Positions 45,786-57,940 of a stretch of DNA of 64,000 nt are shown piece by piece. The DNA lies in assembly GCA_032209605.1 (NCBI GenBank), contig JASFXZ010000003.1:8682807-8746806 (forward strand), read 5' to 3'. The position numbers and the translations under genes are program-made. Each line of letters opens with the position of its first letter. Positions within the stretch are counted from its first letter, which is position 1. The notes below the pieces were generated by a model. It did not search any database and was not told the origin of the DNA. It saw only the letters and a program-made list of their open reading frames with translations. Origin of the DNA: Mactromeris polynyma (Eukaryota; Mollusca; Bivalvia; Venerida; Mactridae).

Positions 45786-46034
45786 CCAGGGTGGGTGAAC
45801 ACGTGACTTTTTTGTTTACTACGCAGCACGAAAAGCTGACTACCGATCACAAAACGGTACGTATTTTGGCAGTTTTTGTTTGTTAGAAACAGTTTTTAAT
45901 AGCCAAAAACCTGGTCATCCAAAATCCGGTTGCATTGATGCCCATATCAACACATGGATCTCTGTAGTTTTGCCGGAATGCATGCCACAAAAACATCGGA
46001 GAACATTTCGCCTCGCTTAAATTTTGTTCGTATT

Positions 46035-46170
46035 AATCGCTGTTGATGACTGCTTCCTGTATCACTAACCCGTACTTGAGGCCTTATTCAAGGGTTGTGA
46101 AGTTCTACACTCACACAGGTAAGATTTGGACTAATGACCTTCAGATTAGAGGTCAGGTGCTCTACCCTTG
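46035..46170 (-). mobile_element. SINE type 2, degenerate
   Basis: On the minus strand a tRNA-like GGTAGAGCACCTGACCTCTA and GGTCATTAGTCCAAATCTTA are followed by the tail CTTCACAACCCTTGAATAAG and AAGTACGGGTTAGTGATACA. Confidence 0.6.
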
Positions 46171-46836
46171 AAGGTCTCTAGTGAAATGAAATATTTTAAA
46201 TCACTGTTAAATATGATAAGCTGTATCACAGAAAGTAAGGCAGAGACAGACATATAGATTATCACGTATGATCCGTGCAGTTATAATGATTCCTTATTTC
46301 ATATCCTAACGGCCGAAAATAATGAATGTTTGAAAAAAAAATTTAACACAACAATTTCAACCCATACATTTTTTCATCATATTCAGTCACCTTCCGATAA
46401 TAAATACATGTACTGTCATGTACCTATATGTAGAAAAGCTAATTATACTGTCGCGATCACGATACTTAATCAATTGGAGGCCGATCAACGACACAGTTTA
46501 TCAAAAAAAAAATGACAACGCCCTTACGTGAAAAATCCTAGTTTGAACTCGGGAAAATGGTAAAATATGCCCTTATATAGCCCCCAATTCCACATCTGCG
46601 GAATTCCGCCGGCCGCGGAACGTCGCAGAAGATATGTGAATAAGCTCGCAGAATTCTGCTGATAAAACTCTAACATTGTATGAAACTCAGTTAAATTTGG
46701 CTGTAAATACAAAGAAAAATATATAATACATCAATTACCTATGGAACGACATGTTTTCCAAACAAGATAAAAAGATAGATGACAAACGATAAAATTGACA
46801 GCTTCTGTCAATGAGCGTTTGTCTACAAACAACCCA

Positions 46837-46855
46837 CACGTGCAGTGTGACGTCA
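46837..46855. promoter_or_regulatory. E-box and CRE motifs
   Basis: CACGTG (46837-46842) is followed six bases later by a full palindromic CRE, TGACGTCA (46848-46855). Minus-strand donor-like GTAAGT at about 46868 and GTAATT at about 46735 lie on either side. No coding exon could be attached, so this is only a candidate regulatory site. Confidence 0.25.
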
Positions 46856-47201
46856 CGTCCGGTTTACTTACAATTAGAAAATAATAACATGTGTGTATAC
46901 ATCAGAGATAAACTCCGAGTTAATAGAGAACTAGATAAATAAAGGTAAACTTGTTAACTCTAAAGATAAAGATCTACCTGATGAATGAAGGTTTCATATT
47001 TTTAGCATTGTTAAATATTTAAATAACAGGTAAACTATGATATGTACCATACCCCACCCACCGGATGTAAAATAGCGGTAGACAAATTACGTTGAATCAG
47101 TATTATCTTAACATGATAAATGGTAGCGTGTATAAACAGTAGAGTAGGTAGTCATATATTTAAACCTGAGGTACTGCAATACAACCAAGCTAGTACATAT
47201 G

Positions 47202-47420
47202 TACTGGACAAAAGTGCTCACCCCCAAGTACTATGGGATACATCTTTTTTTGATTTTGATAATAATAAGCTGTAATAAACTGACATTCTTGATTCATACG
47301 AATTGAACTATCAAAATTTTTGTTGTAATCTGGTCAAAATGATGTTCATCATTTCAGATCAATTTGTCATACTGTAGTGAAGATTCTTAAAAAAATGGAG
47401 GGTAAGCTTTTTGACCAGTA
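47202..47420. mobile_element. TACTGGTCAAAAG family MITE, complete copy, 219 bp
   Basis: The left end TACTGGACAAAAGTGCTCAC and right end GGTAAGCTTTTTGACCAGTA are inverted repeats. The interior (TTTTGATAATAATAAGCTGT, GATTCATACGAATTGAACTA) links it to the copies at 19553, 22480 and 24130. Confidence 0.7.
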
Positions 47421-47602
47421 TTTTTAGAAAAAATAGTTTTTTACCGATGACCAGATTTGCGATTAAATGTTTTAACACGACAAAGAGGCAGTTTGTTATT
47501 TCGATAAGTGACTACATGTATAACCGATATTTAACAAACTGAAACAAAATATAGCGTTTGTTTAAAGATCATTGTACCTGTATTTCATTGTATCGTAACC
47601 TA

Positions 47603-47697
47603 ATCTCATTAAAATCAGCTCCAGTCGCAAGCTCCTATACTATACGCTAACAGCGGAAAGTAATGGAGCTAAAGTTAGGGGCTGATTTCAATGAGAT
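47603..47697. mobile_element. Short MITE/hairpin, ~95 bp
   Basis: AATCTCATTAAAATCAGCTC at the left pairs with GGGGCTGATTTCAATGAGAT at the right. There are about 50 bases between arms. Confidence 0.6.
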
Positions 47698-47940
47698 TGA
47701 TCGTAACCATGCTGACTTTGTGACACTATGTTTACAGAATAATACAATTATTATTTTCAGGGCTCTCGGCGGAACCCCTTATATGAAGTCCTGAACTCCT
47801 ACTTATGTTTGGGGGACGCTTACTTTTATTCAATAGTGATAAAATAGATCCCTATTTTTCAAGAAACCTTTCAAATGCCTCCTGTTTTGAAAAACAGCAT
47901 AGCCCTAGTCTAAGATGTTTTAGTTAACTGCAGTACATGC

Positions 47941-47946
47941 TTTATT
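47941..47946 (-). terminator. Polyadenylation signal of the PPxY membrane-protein gene
   Basis: AATAAA on the minus strand about 120 bases after the stop codon at 48066. Confidence 0.45.
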
Positions 47947-48065
47947 TTGGCAATCAGTTCCTTACTTCTTTCAAATAGAAGCTTAGATAAAAATTCATGT
48001 TTGAAATAAACACACGGCAACATATTAAAAAAAATTCAATTAGAATACGTCAGTACTTAAGTAGG

Positions 48066-51000
48066 TCAAACAGGATCTCCGTAAGCCGGCAATGGCGCAG
48101 CAGCAATGGAATATTTTGGCGGGGACATCATGACAGAATGTGTGAAACATCCCGAGGCATCGTTCAATTCTATGCTTCCAGCAACGTTATCTTCATTCGA
48201 CTGTTGTTGGGATAGTATTATCATCTCGTACGCTGGAGGCGGATCAGGAAACAAACCATTTAACTGGTCTTGTGACGGCGTATATATAACTGTAAAATAA
48301 CAGAAAATAACAGTATGACCAATGCCCATGAAATTGGGTATTTTTAAAACAAAATTGTCGAAATCGGCAGAAATAGTTGACACTTAACATGTACAGAGGG
48401 GGGACCAAGGGTCCTGACCCACTGAGAATTTGGCAAAATAGTGTTGATCATATCCCAGATCAAGAGGGGTCCTAAATTCAAGGCCTTTTAGGGCCTCAGT
48501 GTGTTTGTCCAATATTAGCATATTATATTACAATTACAAGAAAACTCTTGCATTGCATTGCAAACATCTAGTGACTACATAGGCCGACTTAGATCTGCTG
48601 CCTTACCAGGCCAGGAGCTGGATACCCCTGATTGCTAGATCCATGCATGTTACACACTATAAAACAGAAAAGTTTAAACAACAATTCGGGGATTGGTTTT
48701 AAGTTTTGGATGCTATAGTTAGAATTTAGATAGGCAAAAGCTTCTTTTGTGGTTATTTGCTGTCTGAAACATTTCTTAGATTTTTCCAGAACGACTTTTG
48801 CAAAATCCCTCTTTCGTTAATAAAGGAAACTTTTGGCAATTTTAAGAAAAAGACTGAATAATGACAATAAAAACAACTGAAAAAGAAACCAGACACATTG
48901 CACCAGAAATCCCTATATGATTCAACAGTTCTTACTCTTAACAGCAGCATTTCTAAGTGATAGTCAAACAAGTCAACATGTATCGGATTCTTCAGTTATA
49001 TTCAAATAAACCAGTTATACTTGACACCTTTAATATCAACAGACTACAGAATATCTCAAACAAGAAGTGGTTAGGAAATTTACCAAAATCTATCAATTCT
49101 GCAGATAACAGATCAAAACATATGGACAATTAAATCAAGTTTGCACAATTATATGATGTATCTATCGCCAACTCATTGAACCACTGCACTTCATGAGGCT
49201 TGGAACATCAGGTATGGGCCTTAGAATGTTTATGTTTATTCAAACTTTAGCTTATTCGAACATAAGTGTATTGGTTAATGGTAATGGAATGAAGGGACTA
49301 CATAAGTGTATAGGTTAATGGTAGTAGAACGAAGGGACTAAATAAGTGTATAGGTTAATGGTAATGGAATGAAGGGACTACATAAGTGTATAGGTTAATG
49401 GTAATAGAACGAAGGGACTAAATAAGTGTATAGGTTAATGGTAATGGAATGAAGGGACTACATAAGTGTATAGGTTAATGGTAATAGAACGAAAGGACTA
49501 CATAAGTGTATAGGTTAATGGTAATAGAATGAAGGGACTACATAAGTGTATAGGTTAATGGTAATGAAATGAAGGGACTACATAAGTGTATAGGTTAATG
49601 GTAATGAAATGAAGGGACTAAATAAGTGTATAGGTTAATGGTAATGAAATGAAGGGACTACATAAGTGTATAGGTTAATGGTAATGGAATGAAGGGACTA
49701 CATAAGTGTATAGGTTAATGGTAATAGAACGAAGGGACTAAATAAGTGTATAGGTTAATGGTATGAAATGAAGGGACTAAATAAGTGTATAGGTTAATGG
49801 TAATAGAACGAAGGGACTAAATAAGTGTATAGGTTAATGGTATGAAATGAAGGGACTAAATAAGTGTATAGGTTAATGGTAATGAAATGAAGGGACTAAA
49901 TAAGTGTATAGGTTAATGGTAATGGAATGAAAATAAGTGTATAGGTTAATGGTAATGGAACGAAGGGACTAAATAAGTGTATAGGTTAATGGTAATGGAA
50001 TGAAGGGACTAAATAAGTATATAGGTTAATGGTAATGAAACGAAGGGACTAAATAAGTGTATAGGTTAATGGTAATGGAACGAAGGGACTAAATAAGTGT
50101 ATAGGTTAATGGTAATGGAACGAAGGGACTAAATAAGTGTATAGGTTAATGGTAATGAAATGAAGGGACTACATAAGTGTATAGGTTAATGGTAATGAAA
50201 TGAAGGGACTAAATAAGTGTATAGGTTAATGGTAATGAAATGAAGGGACTACATAAGTGTATAGGTTAATGGTAATGGAATGAAGGGACTACATAAGTGT
50301 ATAGGTTAATGGTAATAGAACGAAGGGACTAAATAAGTGTATAGGTTAATGGTATGAAATGAAGGGACTAAATAAGTGTATAGGTTAATGGTAATAGAAC
50401 GAAGGGACTAAATAAGTGTATAGGTTAATGGTATGAAATGAAGGGACTAAATAAGTGTATAGGTTAATGGTAATGAAATGAAGGGACTAAATAAGTGTAT
50501 AGGTTAATGGTAATGGAATGAAAATAAGTGTATAGGTTAATGGTAATGGAACGAAGGGACTAAATAAGTGTATAGGTTAATGGTAATGGAATGAAGGGAC
50601 TAAATAAGTATATAGGTTAATGGTAATGAAACGAAGGGACTAAATAAGTGTATAGGTTAATGGTAATGGAACGAAGGGACTAAATAAGTGTATAGGTTAA
50701 TGGTAATGGAACGAAGGGACTAAATAAGTGTATAGGTTAATGGTAATGGAACGAAGGGACTACATAAGTGTATAGGTTAATGGTAATGGAACGAAGGGAC
50801 TAAATAAGTGTATAGGTTAATGGTAATGGAACGAAGGGACTAAAGTATATAGGTTAATGGTAATGGAATGAAGGGACTAAATAAGTGTATAGGTTAATGG
50901 TAATGGAACGAAGGGACTAAATAGGTGTATAGGTTAATGGTAATGGAATGAAGGGACTAAATAAGTGTATAGGTTAATGGTAATGGAATGAAGGGACTAA

Positions 51001-52774
51001 ATAAGTGTATGAATGATAGATAATCAGATTTATTTCACATATTAGAAGTACAGTAAAACCTCAATAATAAGACCACCATTGGGACCCTTGAAAGCTGGTC
51101 TCAATATTGAGGTGGTCTTCTTAATATTGAGATTGAATAAAGAGCAAAGCTTTGAAAATGGACTTGAATATTGTGTTCTTAATTTTGAGGTGGTCTTATT
51201 ATTGAGGTGTTCTTTCAGTGATGTTTTACTGTATAATAAAGAGTTAAGTTTCTATGCTTACTTGAACAAGGATGCAAACAAGCATCTGGTTGACGTGGAG
51301 GATTTTGGGGATCATCCAACTGCGGCATTTTACGAGTTAGTAATATCTTTCCCAAGCAGGCTGTACCACACAGAATAATTAATCCACAAACTGTAGAAAG
51401 AATAACATTAATTAATATGATAAATTAATGAATCAATAAAAGCAGCTTATTATACTTTTATTTTATTTTAGTTTGTTTGTTTTGGGTTTTATGCAATTTT
51501 TCAACAGTATTTCAGTTATACATGGTGGGCAGTTGACCTATCCAGTGCTCCTCGGTTACCAACCAGTACTAACCTGCCACGATAATGAGTATTTATACAT
51601 TAAGCCTAAAACAATTAAGAACCAAACATTTTAAATAGCAAGTGACAATCTAAGTTGAGGCAAGTTTTCAAGCCATGGAGGCCAGATTTGATAAATTAGT
51701 CATTAATTTGATAAATTTAAGCACTTTTAATATTTTTGAGACCAACTTTGAAAGTTTTGGAAAACAAATTTGATTTTTTTTCAGGGGTGTCAATATGAGC
51801 TGGGAGCTGATAAAATTACCCAGTAACTTAAGCATCTTCACCCAGCTACTTTTCTTTAATGAATGATCATAATTAAGGGGAGTACCCCCAGACCCCCTCA
51901 TACGTGTGATAATTTCCCTGCTAATTAAAAAATTAGTGACACCCTTGTTTTACAGTAAATGACTATTTAGCCATACATGTGAACCTTTTCAGAAGGTCAA
52001 TATCATGTCTTCATCCATATCATTCATAAGCTGTTCATTACTTAATAGCAATATTCTGCGAATTAACTCGTAATTTGGGGGTCATCCCTTTAATAGTCGC
52101 CAATTAACAATTTTATTGCAAATTGTCATATCTGAATACAATAGAAACGTGTCAAACTTGAATAAACAAAAGTACAAGCGAGGGTCGCATCGTATTTTGA
52201 TCAGTGTCACCAAGCGCTCAATTCCATGGTTTAGGGCATCTATATAACTCCAAAAACATGGAATACACGATTTTCAGACGTGTATCCCGATTTTACACTT
52301 TGTTTATCAGTTTGACAAGTAATTTCAGCAAACCAATCGGGAATGAACTAAAAAATGCCCAATAACAAAAAAAAATTACGATGTTAACTTTAAAAATCGG
52401 GAGATCGCGGCTCCCTGCTGGGAGAGCAAGAGTTGGCTGTCAAATCTGGGAGTCTCCCGCGGAAATTTGGAGAGTTCACAGGTATGTATCGAGCTAACAA
52501 CTAGGACCTGTCTAGAAGTATTCCACTTACCCATTCCTAAAACACACAGCATCACAGTAATGGAAGTATTTGTTTTTATAGCATTGCCAATAAACACACT
52601 ACCCAATATCAACATGATAACACCAAGACTTGCAGCACATAGAAACCCAATGAGCATTTGTCTCCATAGTCTCTTGCTACTGAGTACCCCCAGTTTACTA
52701 TCGGTCCTAACACTTTGAGAATGTTCTCTACACTGCTGGGAGTGACCTCGGTCGGATATTTGTGGAGAAGCCAT
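48066..52774 (-). CDS. Two-pass membrane protein with PPxY-type tail, multi-exon
   Basis: Exons in transcript order: 52774-52531, 51390-51262, optionally 48656-48607, and 48289-48066. Exons 1, 2 and 4 join in phase (198 residues). An acceptor TTACTTTCAG at about 52829 marks a 5' UTR boundary. Residues 1-38 are polar; hydrophobic segments span about 41-64 and 73-97 with a short NAIKTNTS loop, then LLTRK. The tail carries PPPAY, SPPKY and LPAYG. PPxY motifs bind WW domains, as in NEDD4-family ubiquitin ligases. Small two-pass proteins with PPxY tails such as vertebrate TMEM252 look similar in layout, but no orthology is claimed. The 50-base segment 48607-48656 has good splice sites yet shifts phase; it fits only if exon 4 starts at a second acceptor, 48263, giving 206 residues. 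A polyadenylation signal lies at 47941-47946. Confidence 0.72.
49261..51010. repeat. Tandem array, 40-bp unit, ~44 copies, with higher-order repeat
   Basis: The unit AATAAGTGTATAGGTTAATG plus GTAATGGAATGAAGGGACTA repeats for 1.75 kb. Variants mark sub-types: ACATAAG/AATAAG, GGAACG/GGAATG/GAAATG, a one-unit GTATGAAATG shortening, and an 11-base deletion (GGAATGAAAATAAG). The last two recur 591 bases apart (49761 and 50352; 49920 and 50511), so a block of about 15 units was duplicated as a whole. The array lies in the intron before the tail exon of the membrane-protein gene. Confidence 0.95.
51049..51233. mobile_element. MITE family 1, copy 4, near-intact (185 bp)
   Basis: TACAGTAAAACCTCAATAAT at the left pairs with ATTATTGAGGTG...TTTTACTGTA at the right. 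TA at each end fits a Tc1/mariner-type target. It lies between the 40-bp array and exon 2 of the membrane-protein gene, 28 bases from the exon 2 donor. Confidence 0.8.
51391..52530. other. First coding intron of the PPxY gene
   Basis: It holds a SINE type 1 tail fragment at about 51535-51590 (GTTACCAACCAGTACTAACC) and otherwise plain AT-rich sequence. Confidence 0.45.
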
Positions 52775-53271
52775 GACTAATGTTTGGGCAGTATTATGTA
52801 CAACTCATAATTCTGACCAACTGCTTGCCTGAAAGTAAAATAAATTGAAAAAAATCAATTTGGTACAATAAAAGACAAAGATCTGTGCTAATATAACAAC
52901 AACATGGCACTAGGTCAGTTCATAACATGTCACCTTTTAATGCTTATATATTATACTAGTTGTCCTGATTACCAATGCATTTAGATTTCAACGGTCAACC
53001 AATGCACTTCGCGTTGAAACTTCGAAAATGTCCATGCAAACAATATATCTGAAACACTTAATCATTTCTGTAAATGAACTTTACCAATAACTTGTAATTA
53101 AATCAGTATTTGAGATGAAATTTCCTTTCAATCAAGCCAACCACTCGCTGCCATTGTTATTTACGTTGTACCATAAACCGGTGTTAAGGTCAAAAGTCAT
53201 ATTTTGTAATTTCTACTTTACACTCGGTTGAACATCTTTGGGATGTTTCACTAGCACAAGCATTATAATTC

Positions 53272-53345
53272 GAGGGTTCAGTGCAAGGCTATCATAACTC
53301 CTATATAAATACATAGGAGTTACGATAGTCTTGCATTGAACCCTC
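53272..53345. repeat. 74-bp near-perfect hairpin
   Basis: GAGGGTTCAGTGCAAGGCTA then TCATAACTCCTAT pairs with ATAGGAGTTACGATAGTCTT then GCATTGAACCCTC around an eight-base loop, with four mismatches in 33 pairs. It could be a MITE core or give a stable RNA hairpin. Confidence 0.85.
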
Positions 53346-53608
53346 AATATGTAAAAAGATAATCAAGTTACTTTGTGATAGTGTGAAACTGTGTGATTCC
53401 AAATTGCGATATAAGGGAATGTGCTTAAAAAACTAATTTAAGTTGTATACATGTATTGTTTTCCAATATTATATATTTTGCCTGCAAAAAAGGACGTTTT
53501 CGACTGTAAGAACAAAAAATGCTTAACACTATGATGTAAACAAATGTGCGGCAAAAACTAGCCTAGTAATCGGACATTTTCGGTTTCCACCGGTTTTCAA
53601 TGCGCACC

Positions 53609-53750
53609 AGCCCTGCGTTCAGTTACGGCTATCAGTGGCGAACAATTTGTATTGTATCACTTGCCCACTGTATCACATTGGCTGCACACGGGAACCAAAT
53701 TACGAAACATTACGAAATGATAGGGCTGATAGCCGTAACTGAAAGCAGGG
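53609..53750. mobile_element. MITE-like element with 26-bp inverted ends
   Basis: GCCCTGCGTTCAGTTACGGC then TATCAG (about 53611) is inverted at CTGATAGCCGTAACTGAAAG then CAGGGC (about 53726). The interior matches 18483-18570. Confidence 0.75.
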
Positions 53751-54264
53751 CAGTATTCAGTGACATCAGTATACATGATTACATCAGCACAGTAATAAAT
53801 TGACATTCTTGATGACATCAATAATGTCGGACAAAATAACATAGGAATTTTTTTTCTATAATCAGCAAAAAAGGTATACAGAATGTTTTGAATAATGATT
53901 GCTGCAGCGCTGACGGACCATAATGCTTATATCACAGTACAGTATTAAATTTGACATCCACCAAATTCACAAATTGGAAATATCTAAAATCACCAGAATT
54001 TCATAACTTTCTCACACTGACAAAAATACACATTATTAAGCTTACGTAATCATATCATATCTAGAAATACGTTATTAAAGTACATTACATTTCTTGAAGC
54101 TCTGACCTGTTTATGTAAGTGACGTCCGATGAGCGAATCATCCGATTACTCATACACTACCATAAATTTGCATAGCTATCATTGATTTTGCAAAATCAAA
54201 GGAGACATACTATTAAAGAGATGTTTTCAAGATTTTTGTACAAACTGAGAGTAGTTTAACTTAC

Positions 54265-54480
54265 CACAGAAAACCATATATCGAGATTTTGTGGATAATT
54301 GATGATTTATTGATCTGATGTTGTTGTTGTTTTAAGACTGTTATAAAATCCCGTCTGCGGTACGGAACCTTTCCAGTAATCTTCGTAGTTACTTCCCTTA
54401 CACCATGTACCCGCAAAATTATTTCAACTGGCACGTAAGTTGCAAGATGGATTATAAAGGGTTACTTACATTAAGATTAT
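54265..54480 (-). promoter_or_regulatory. Possible 5' non-coding exon/promoter of the PPxY gene
   Basis: On the minus strand, donors TCTGTG|GTAAGTT (exon end about 54265) and TTAAT|GTAAGTAA (about 54463) lie upstream of the acceptor at 52829. One may end the first untranslated exon. No TATA box or start site is evident. Confidence 0.25.
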
Positions 54481-54916
54481 AAGAACATATATTCCTCTGA
54501 GGACAATGACATATATGGATCATATTTGAACTACCATAGCAGTCCTGAACGTACAGACGGTAGTATTATATGTCACTCTTAAATTCTAACCATAACTTGA
54601 GTTTTTGGGGGTTTTATATTCAGTTGATGACGTAAATTGTGACAAAACATCTTAACTAATATTCTTGTTTTGGATATTATCGATTTAGGTAAGGGATACC
54701 ATAAGCTATATTAGCTCGTTTTCCATACGTCTTTTCTAGTAATAAACGAACAATCTTCACACATACCAAAATGGAGTAAAATCAAAATAAGTTATCCAAC
54801 ACAATTTATCAAACGACAATCCGAGGAGAAAGGCTTCTGAACGACCTTTTCGATCTTATAGTAGATGGTTACTTAACTAAAATGTTTTCAATTGGACATA
54901 AATACTATTTATATAT

Positions 54917-55100
54917 GAATAATTGAGCGCTGCTATGGGATTTACAACCTCTTAGAACTGTACATAAGTGACGTCATTTCAAGAAAACGCAAGGTGTGAA
55001 GTCACTATTTGCAAGCAGGACACAATATTTACTCCGTATGGTCACTTTGTTTTCATATTGCCTTATGGGGCAAAAATTGCTTACTGTCAGTACATGATGA
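54917..55100. repeat. Dispersed ~170-bp repeat, copy 2
   Basis: It parallels 43388-43560 (GAGCGCTGCTATGGGATTTA; GTCACTATTTGCAAGCAGGA; TTGCTTACTGT). The frames across it are not credible genes. Confidence 0.65.
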
Positions 55101-55301
55101 CGTCACATGTGACATCTTCTGGAAATGCCGTCACTTATAGAAGAGGTTGGAAATCGTACAGGAGCGCTCAATTATATATGTTCAACACAAACAAATATCG
55201 AGTCAAACAAATGCCACAAACATGTGTCTTCCCACCAACTCCAACATGAACACCCAAGCTTCAATCACCTCGTTCCTGATGGTACCTGGAGTAGAACGAG
55301 T

Positions 55302-55642
55302 GTACAGTCAAACATCATTTACAGACAACCTCGACATTAAGATCACCACCTCTCAGGTTGAACTGGCTCACATTTTTCTATTTTTCTCCTTTCACTATCC
55401 TCTAACCTATAACATTCCTATCACTTCTACCTTTTTCTTCTTGACCTGAAACCACCGTCACATAATAGTCAAGCGTGACTGAGATGACGTAAGATGTAGA
55501 TCACATGAATAACACCATATTTTAATGGAACAGGTTTTAATTTGTTCTTCCACATGTTAACTTGATGACCCGACCACCTCACAACTAAGATAGTGTTCCG
55601 TCGAAATCAATGGTGGTCTTCTTTGTTAGGTTTCACTATATA
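55302..55642. mobile_element. Larger relative of MITE family 1
   Basis: The left end TACAGTCAAACATC and ACAACCTCGACATTAAGATC, and the right end AATGGTGGTCTTCTTTGTTA then GGTTTCACTATA, resemble family 1 ends. The 340-bp interior differs. Confidence 0.45.
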
Positions 55643-55649
55643 CGTATCC

Positions 55650-57555
55650 CAAATATGAACATTCACACGTTTTATCGGTAATTTGGCAAATAATGAAATG
55701 TCTTTTCTGTGTCTTGAAGTGTTGTACATAAATGTCTGTTATTGCTTGGGTAGTAACGCATTAAGAAGCAAATATACACCTAAAACAAACGCCGGAAATG
55801 ACAAGAATCTAATTTATACGTCTCTATGAGGCACCGACGTAATTTTCGCCTCGTTTCTCAGCTATCGCTTATTTTCACATTTCCAACTAAAGTAATTACT
55901 GTTTCATATTCTGTACAGGGAATCGTCGTGTATTTATATAATAATACATTCGTTCATGCCATAGATAATTTTTCATATGAATAAGAAACTATATGTGCCT
56001 AATCGATAGACTGCTCCATCAAATTCTCATTTCTTCCTGCATCATAATTGTACCTTATAACTATGACCGATCGGCAGTTTGCGAGCTCTATACTTTCCAT
56101 AAGCGAATAATGCTTATAAACAGTAAAATGTATAAGGAATCTACGGCTACAAATTACATTTCAAGATGCACGAGATTCTCGTGCCTCACTGTGTTAGATA
56201 TTGGATATAGTTTTCGTGAATTTTTGTCGAAGTTGTTGGCGAATTGACTGATAAATAACATCGAGGCTTCGGAAGTCTATTTATATATGGGCAAGTGGGA
56301 GTTTCTACTTTCTCCTGTGTGGAATGGCATGCATGTAAGTTCATATCTGTTTGTCTGCGTGATGTTTTCTCACACGATGTATATACACATATGAGAATTT
56401 TCTATTGAAAATACGACTTAGACCGGTATGTGTTAGATTGTAGTAAATGTTTTATTGCGTATACGACGGCCACTCTCCTAGTTTTGCAATCAGCTGATAG
56501 TTGAATCACACTTCGGTAGGTTTATCATGTGTCCCCTGGGTATATAGAACTCCCGAGCACATCAACACAGAAATAGATACGCGAAAGGGAAATTTCTGAC
56601 GCGACAGACACGAATTTTTACCTATAGACAGTGTTACGTATATGTTTGGTTGTACGTAACATACTGGGTTTAGTTTAGAAGTTCGGACGATGGATGTCTC
56701 GTGGGTCATTATTATTATCGAATTTGTAGTGACATAAATCATTATTCTAGTGTTTGCCAAGTGTGTCTGTCCGCTGACAAGTGTGGTAAAAAAATCATTC
56801 GGTCAGATATTGTTTTGGAAATTTTACAAGGAACAAAGAAGTACATTTTACCGTCTGGTAAAGGCCGGGTCAATGTGACGAACTCTGATACATGTGGGCT
56901 TACATCGTCCGTTGTTTTCAAATTTTAATTAAATGTACGCCTCTCTGCCATGTCTGAACTGTACTTCGTAAGTATTCTAAACATCCCATATGGGAGATCA
57001 CAGAGAAGTCTAATACTAGTGTATTCTGTATGTCAATGTGTTTTTGTAGTGGGGCTTTAAGTCAAATAAAGAACCAGGGTCATATACATACTTTTACCAA
57101 CCATTGTAGGATCGAGAGAGCCCTAGGTGCTCCTTCAGTGTAATTGCATGTACACGTATGTCGTACGAATAAAAAAATATTATAGCAGCAAATTTACAAA
57201 ACAGCTTCATCGATATCAAGCATTTACCTTCAAATGCTTGAGTATAAAAATAGAACATATTTCCAAATTACCAAATAAATTAAACATTACAATATCGGGT
57301 TATTCGAAAGGGACAGATTAGGCACTTAATTTACCATTATTACACTTTAAGTGCCATAATTACCATGTATACGTCTCTTTGATAATGATGCTTTATTACT
57401 AATTCAATGCGGCATTCACTTCCGGTTTCAACAATTTTACCAATCATTTGAACCATAATATAACGTAAACTACGTTTGACACATTGGTTTAAATGGTTTA
57501 AACAATTTTTTTTACATGAACGTGAAACAAGTTTACAAACTATATTAATTACTCA
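55650..57555. other. Intergenic, no gene recognised
   Basis: Small frames (for example 56701-56928, opened by a GTG) lack family features. Base composition is slightly less AT-rich around 56260-56900, with a TATATATGGGC word near 56280 and a GTAAGTT donor at about 56335, so a first exon is conceivable but unsupported. Confidence 0.3.
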
Positions 57556-57564
57556 TTATGTCTA

Positions 57565-57690
57565 CTTCCTGGTTTACTAACTGGTACAGTACTCGTGTCG
57601 TGTTCTGAGAATGTGAAGTTCGCGGTTCAATCTCTCAAAAGGCGGGAACCGAACTGACGACCTTCGGATGAAGTCAGGCCCTCTACTGAA
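57565..57690 (-). mobile_element. SINE type 2
   Basis: On the minus strand: CAGTAGAGGGCCTGACTTCA, B box CAGTTCGGTTCCCG, tail CTTCACATTCTCAGAACACG and ACGAGTACTGTACCAGTTAG then TAAACCAGG. Confidence 0.65.
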
Positions 57691-57759
57691 ATCTACACAC
57701 AGCACTTGATATTATTTATTACGCAGTTAAGAATATGTCAACATAATCACAACTCATAT

Positions 57760-57940
57760 TACAGTAAAACCTCGATAATAAGACCACCCATGGGACCATA
57801 GAAAACTGGTATGTTTATTGAGATGGTCTTAATATTGAGGTTGAATAATGAGCAAAATAGTGAAAATGTTTTGAAAAGTGTGTTCTTAATTTAGAGGTGG
57901 ACTTAATATTGAGGTGGTCTTTAAGTGAAGTTTTACTGTA
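57760..57940. mobile_element. MITE family 1, copy 5 (181 bp)
   Basis: TACAGTAAAACCTCGATAAT at the left, AAGTTTTACTGTA at the right, with the family interior (ATTGAGGTTGAATAATGAGC). Confidence 0.8.
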
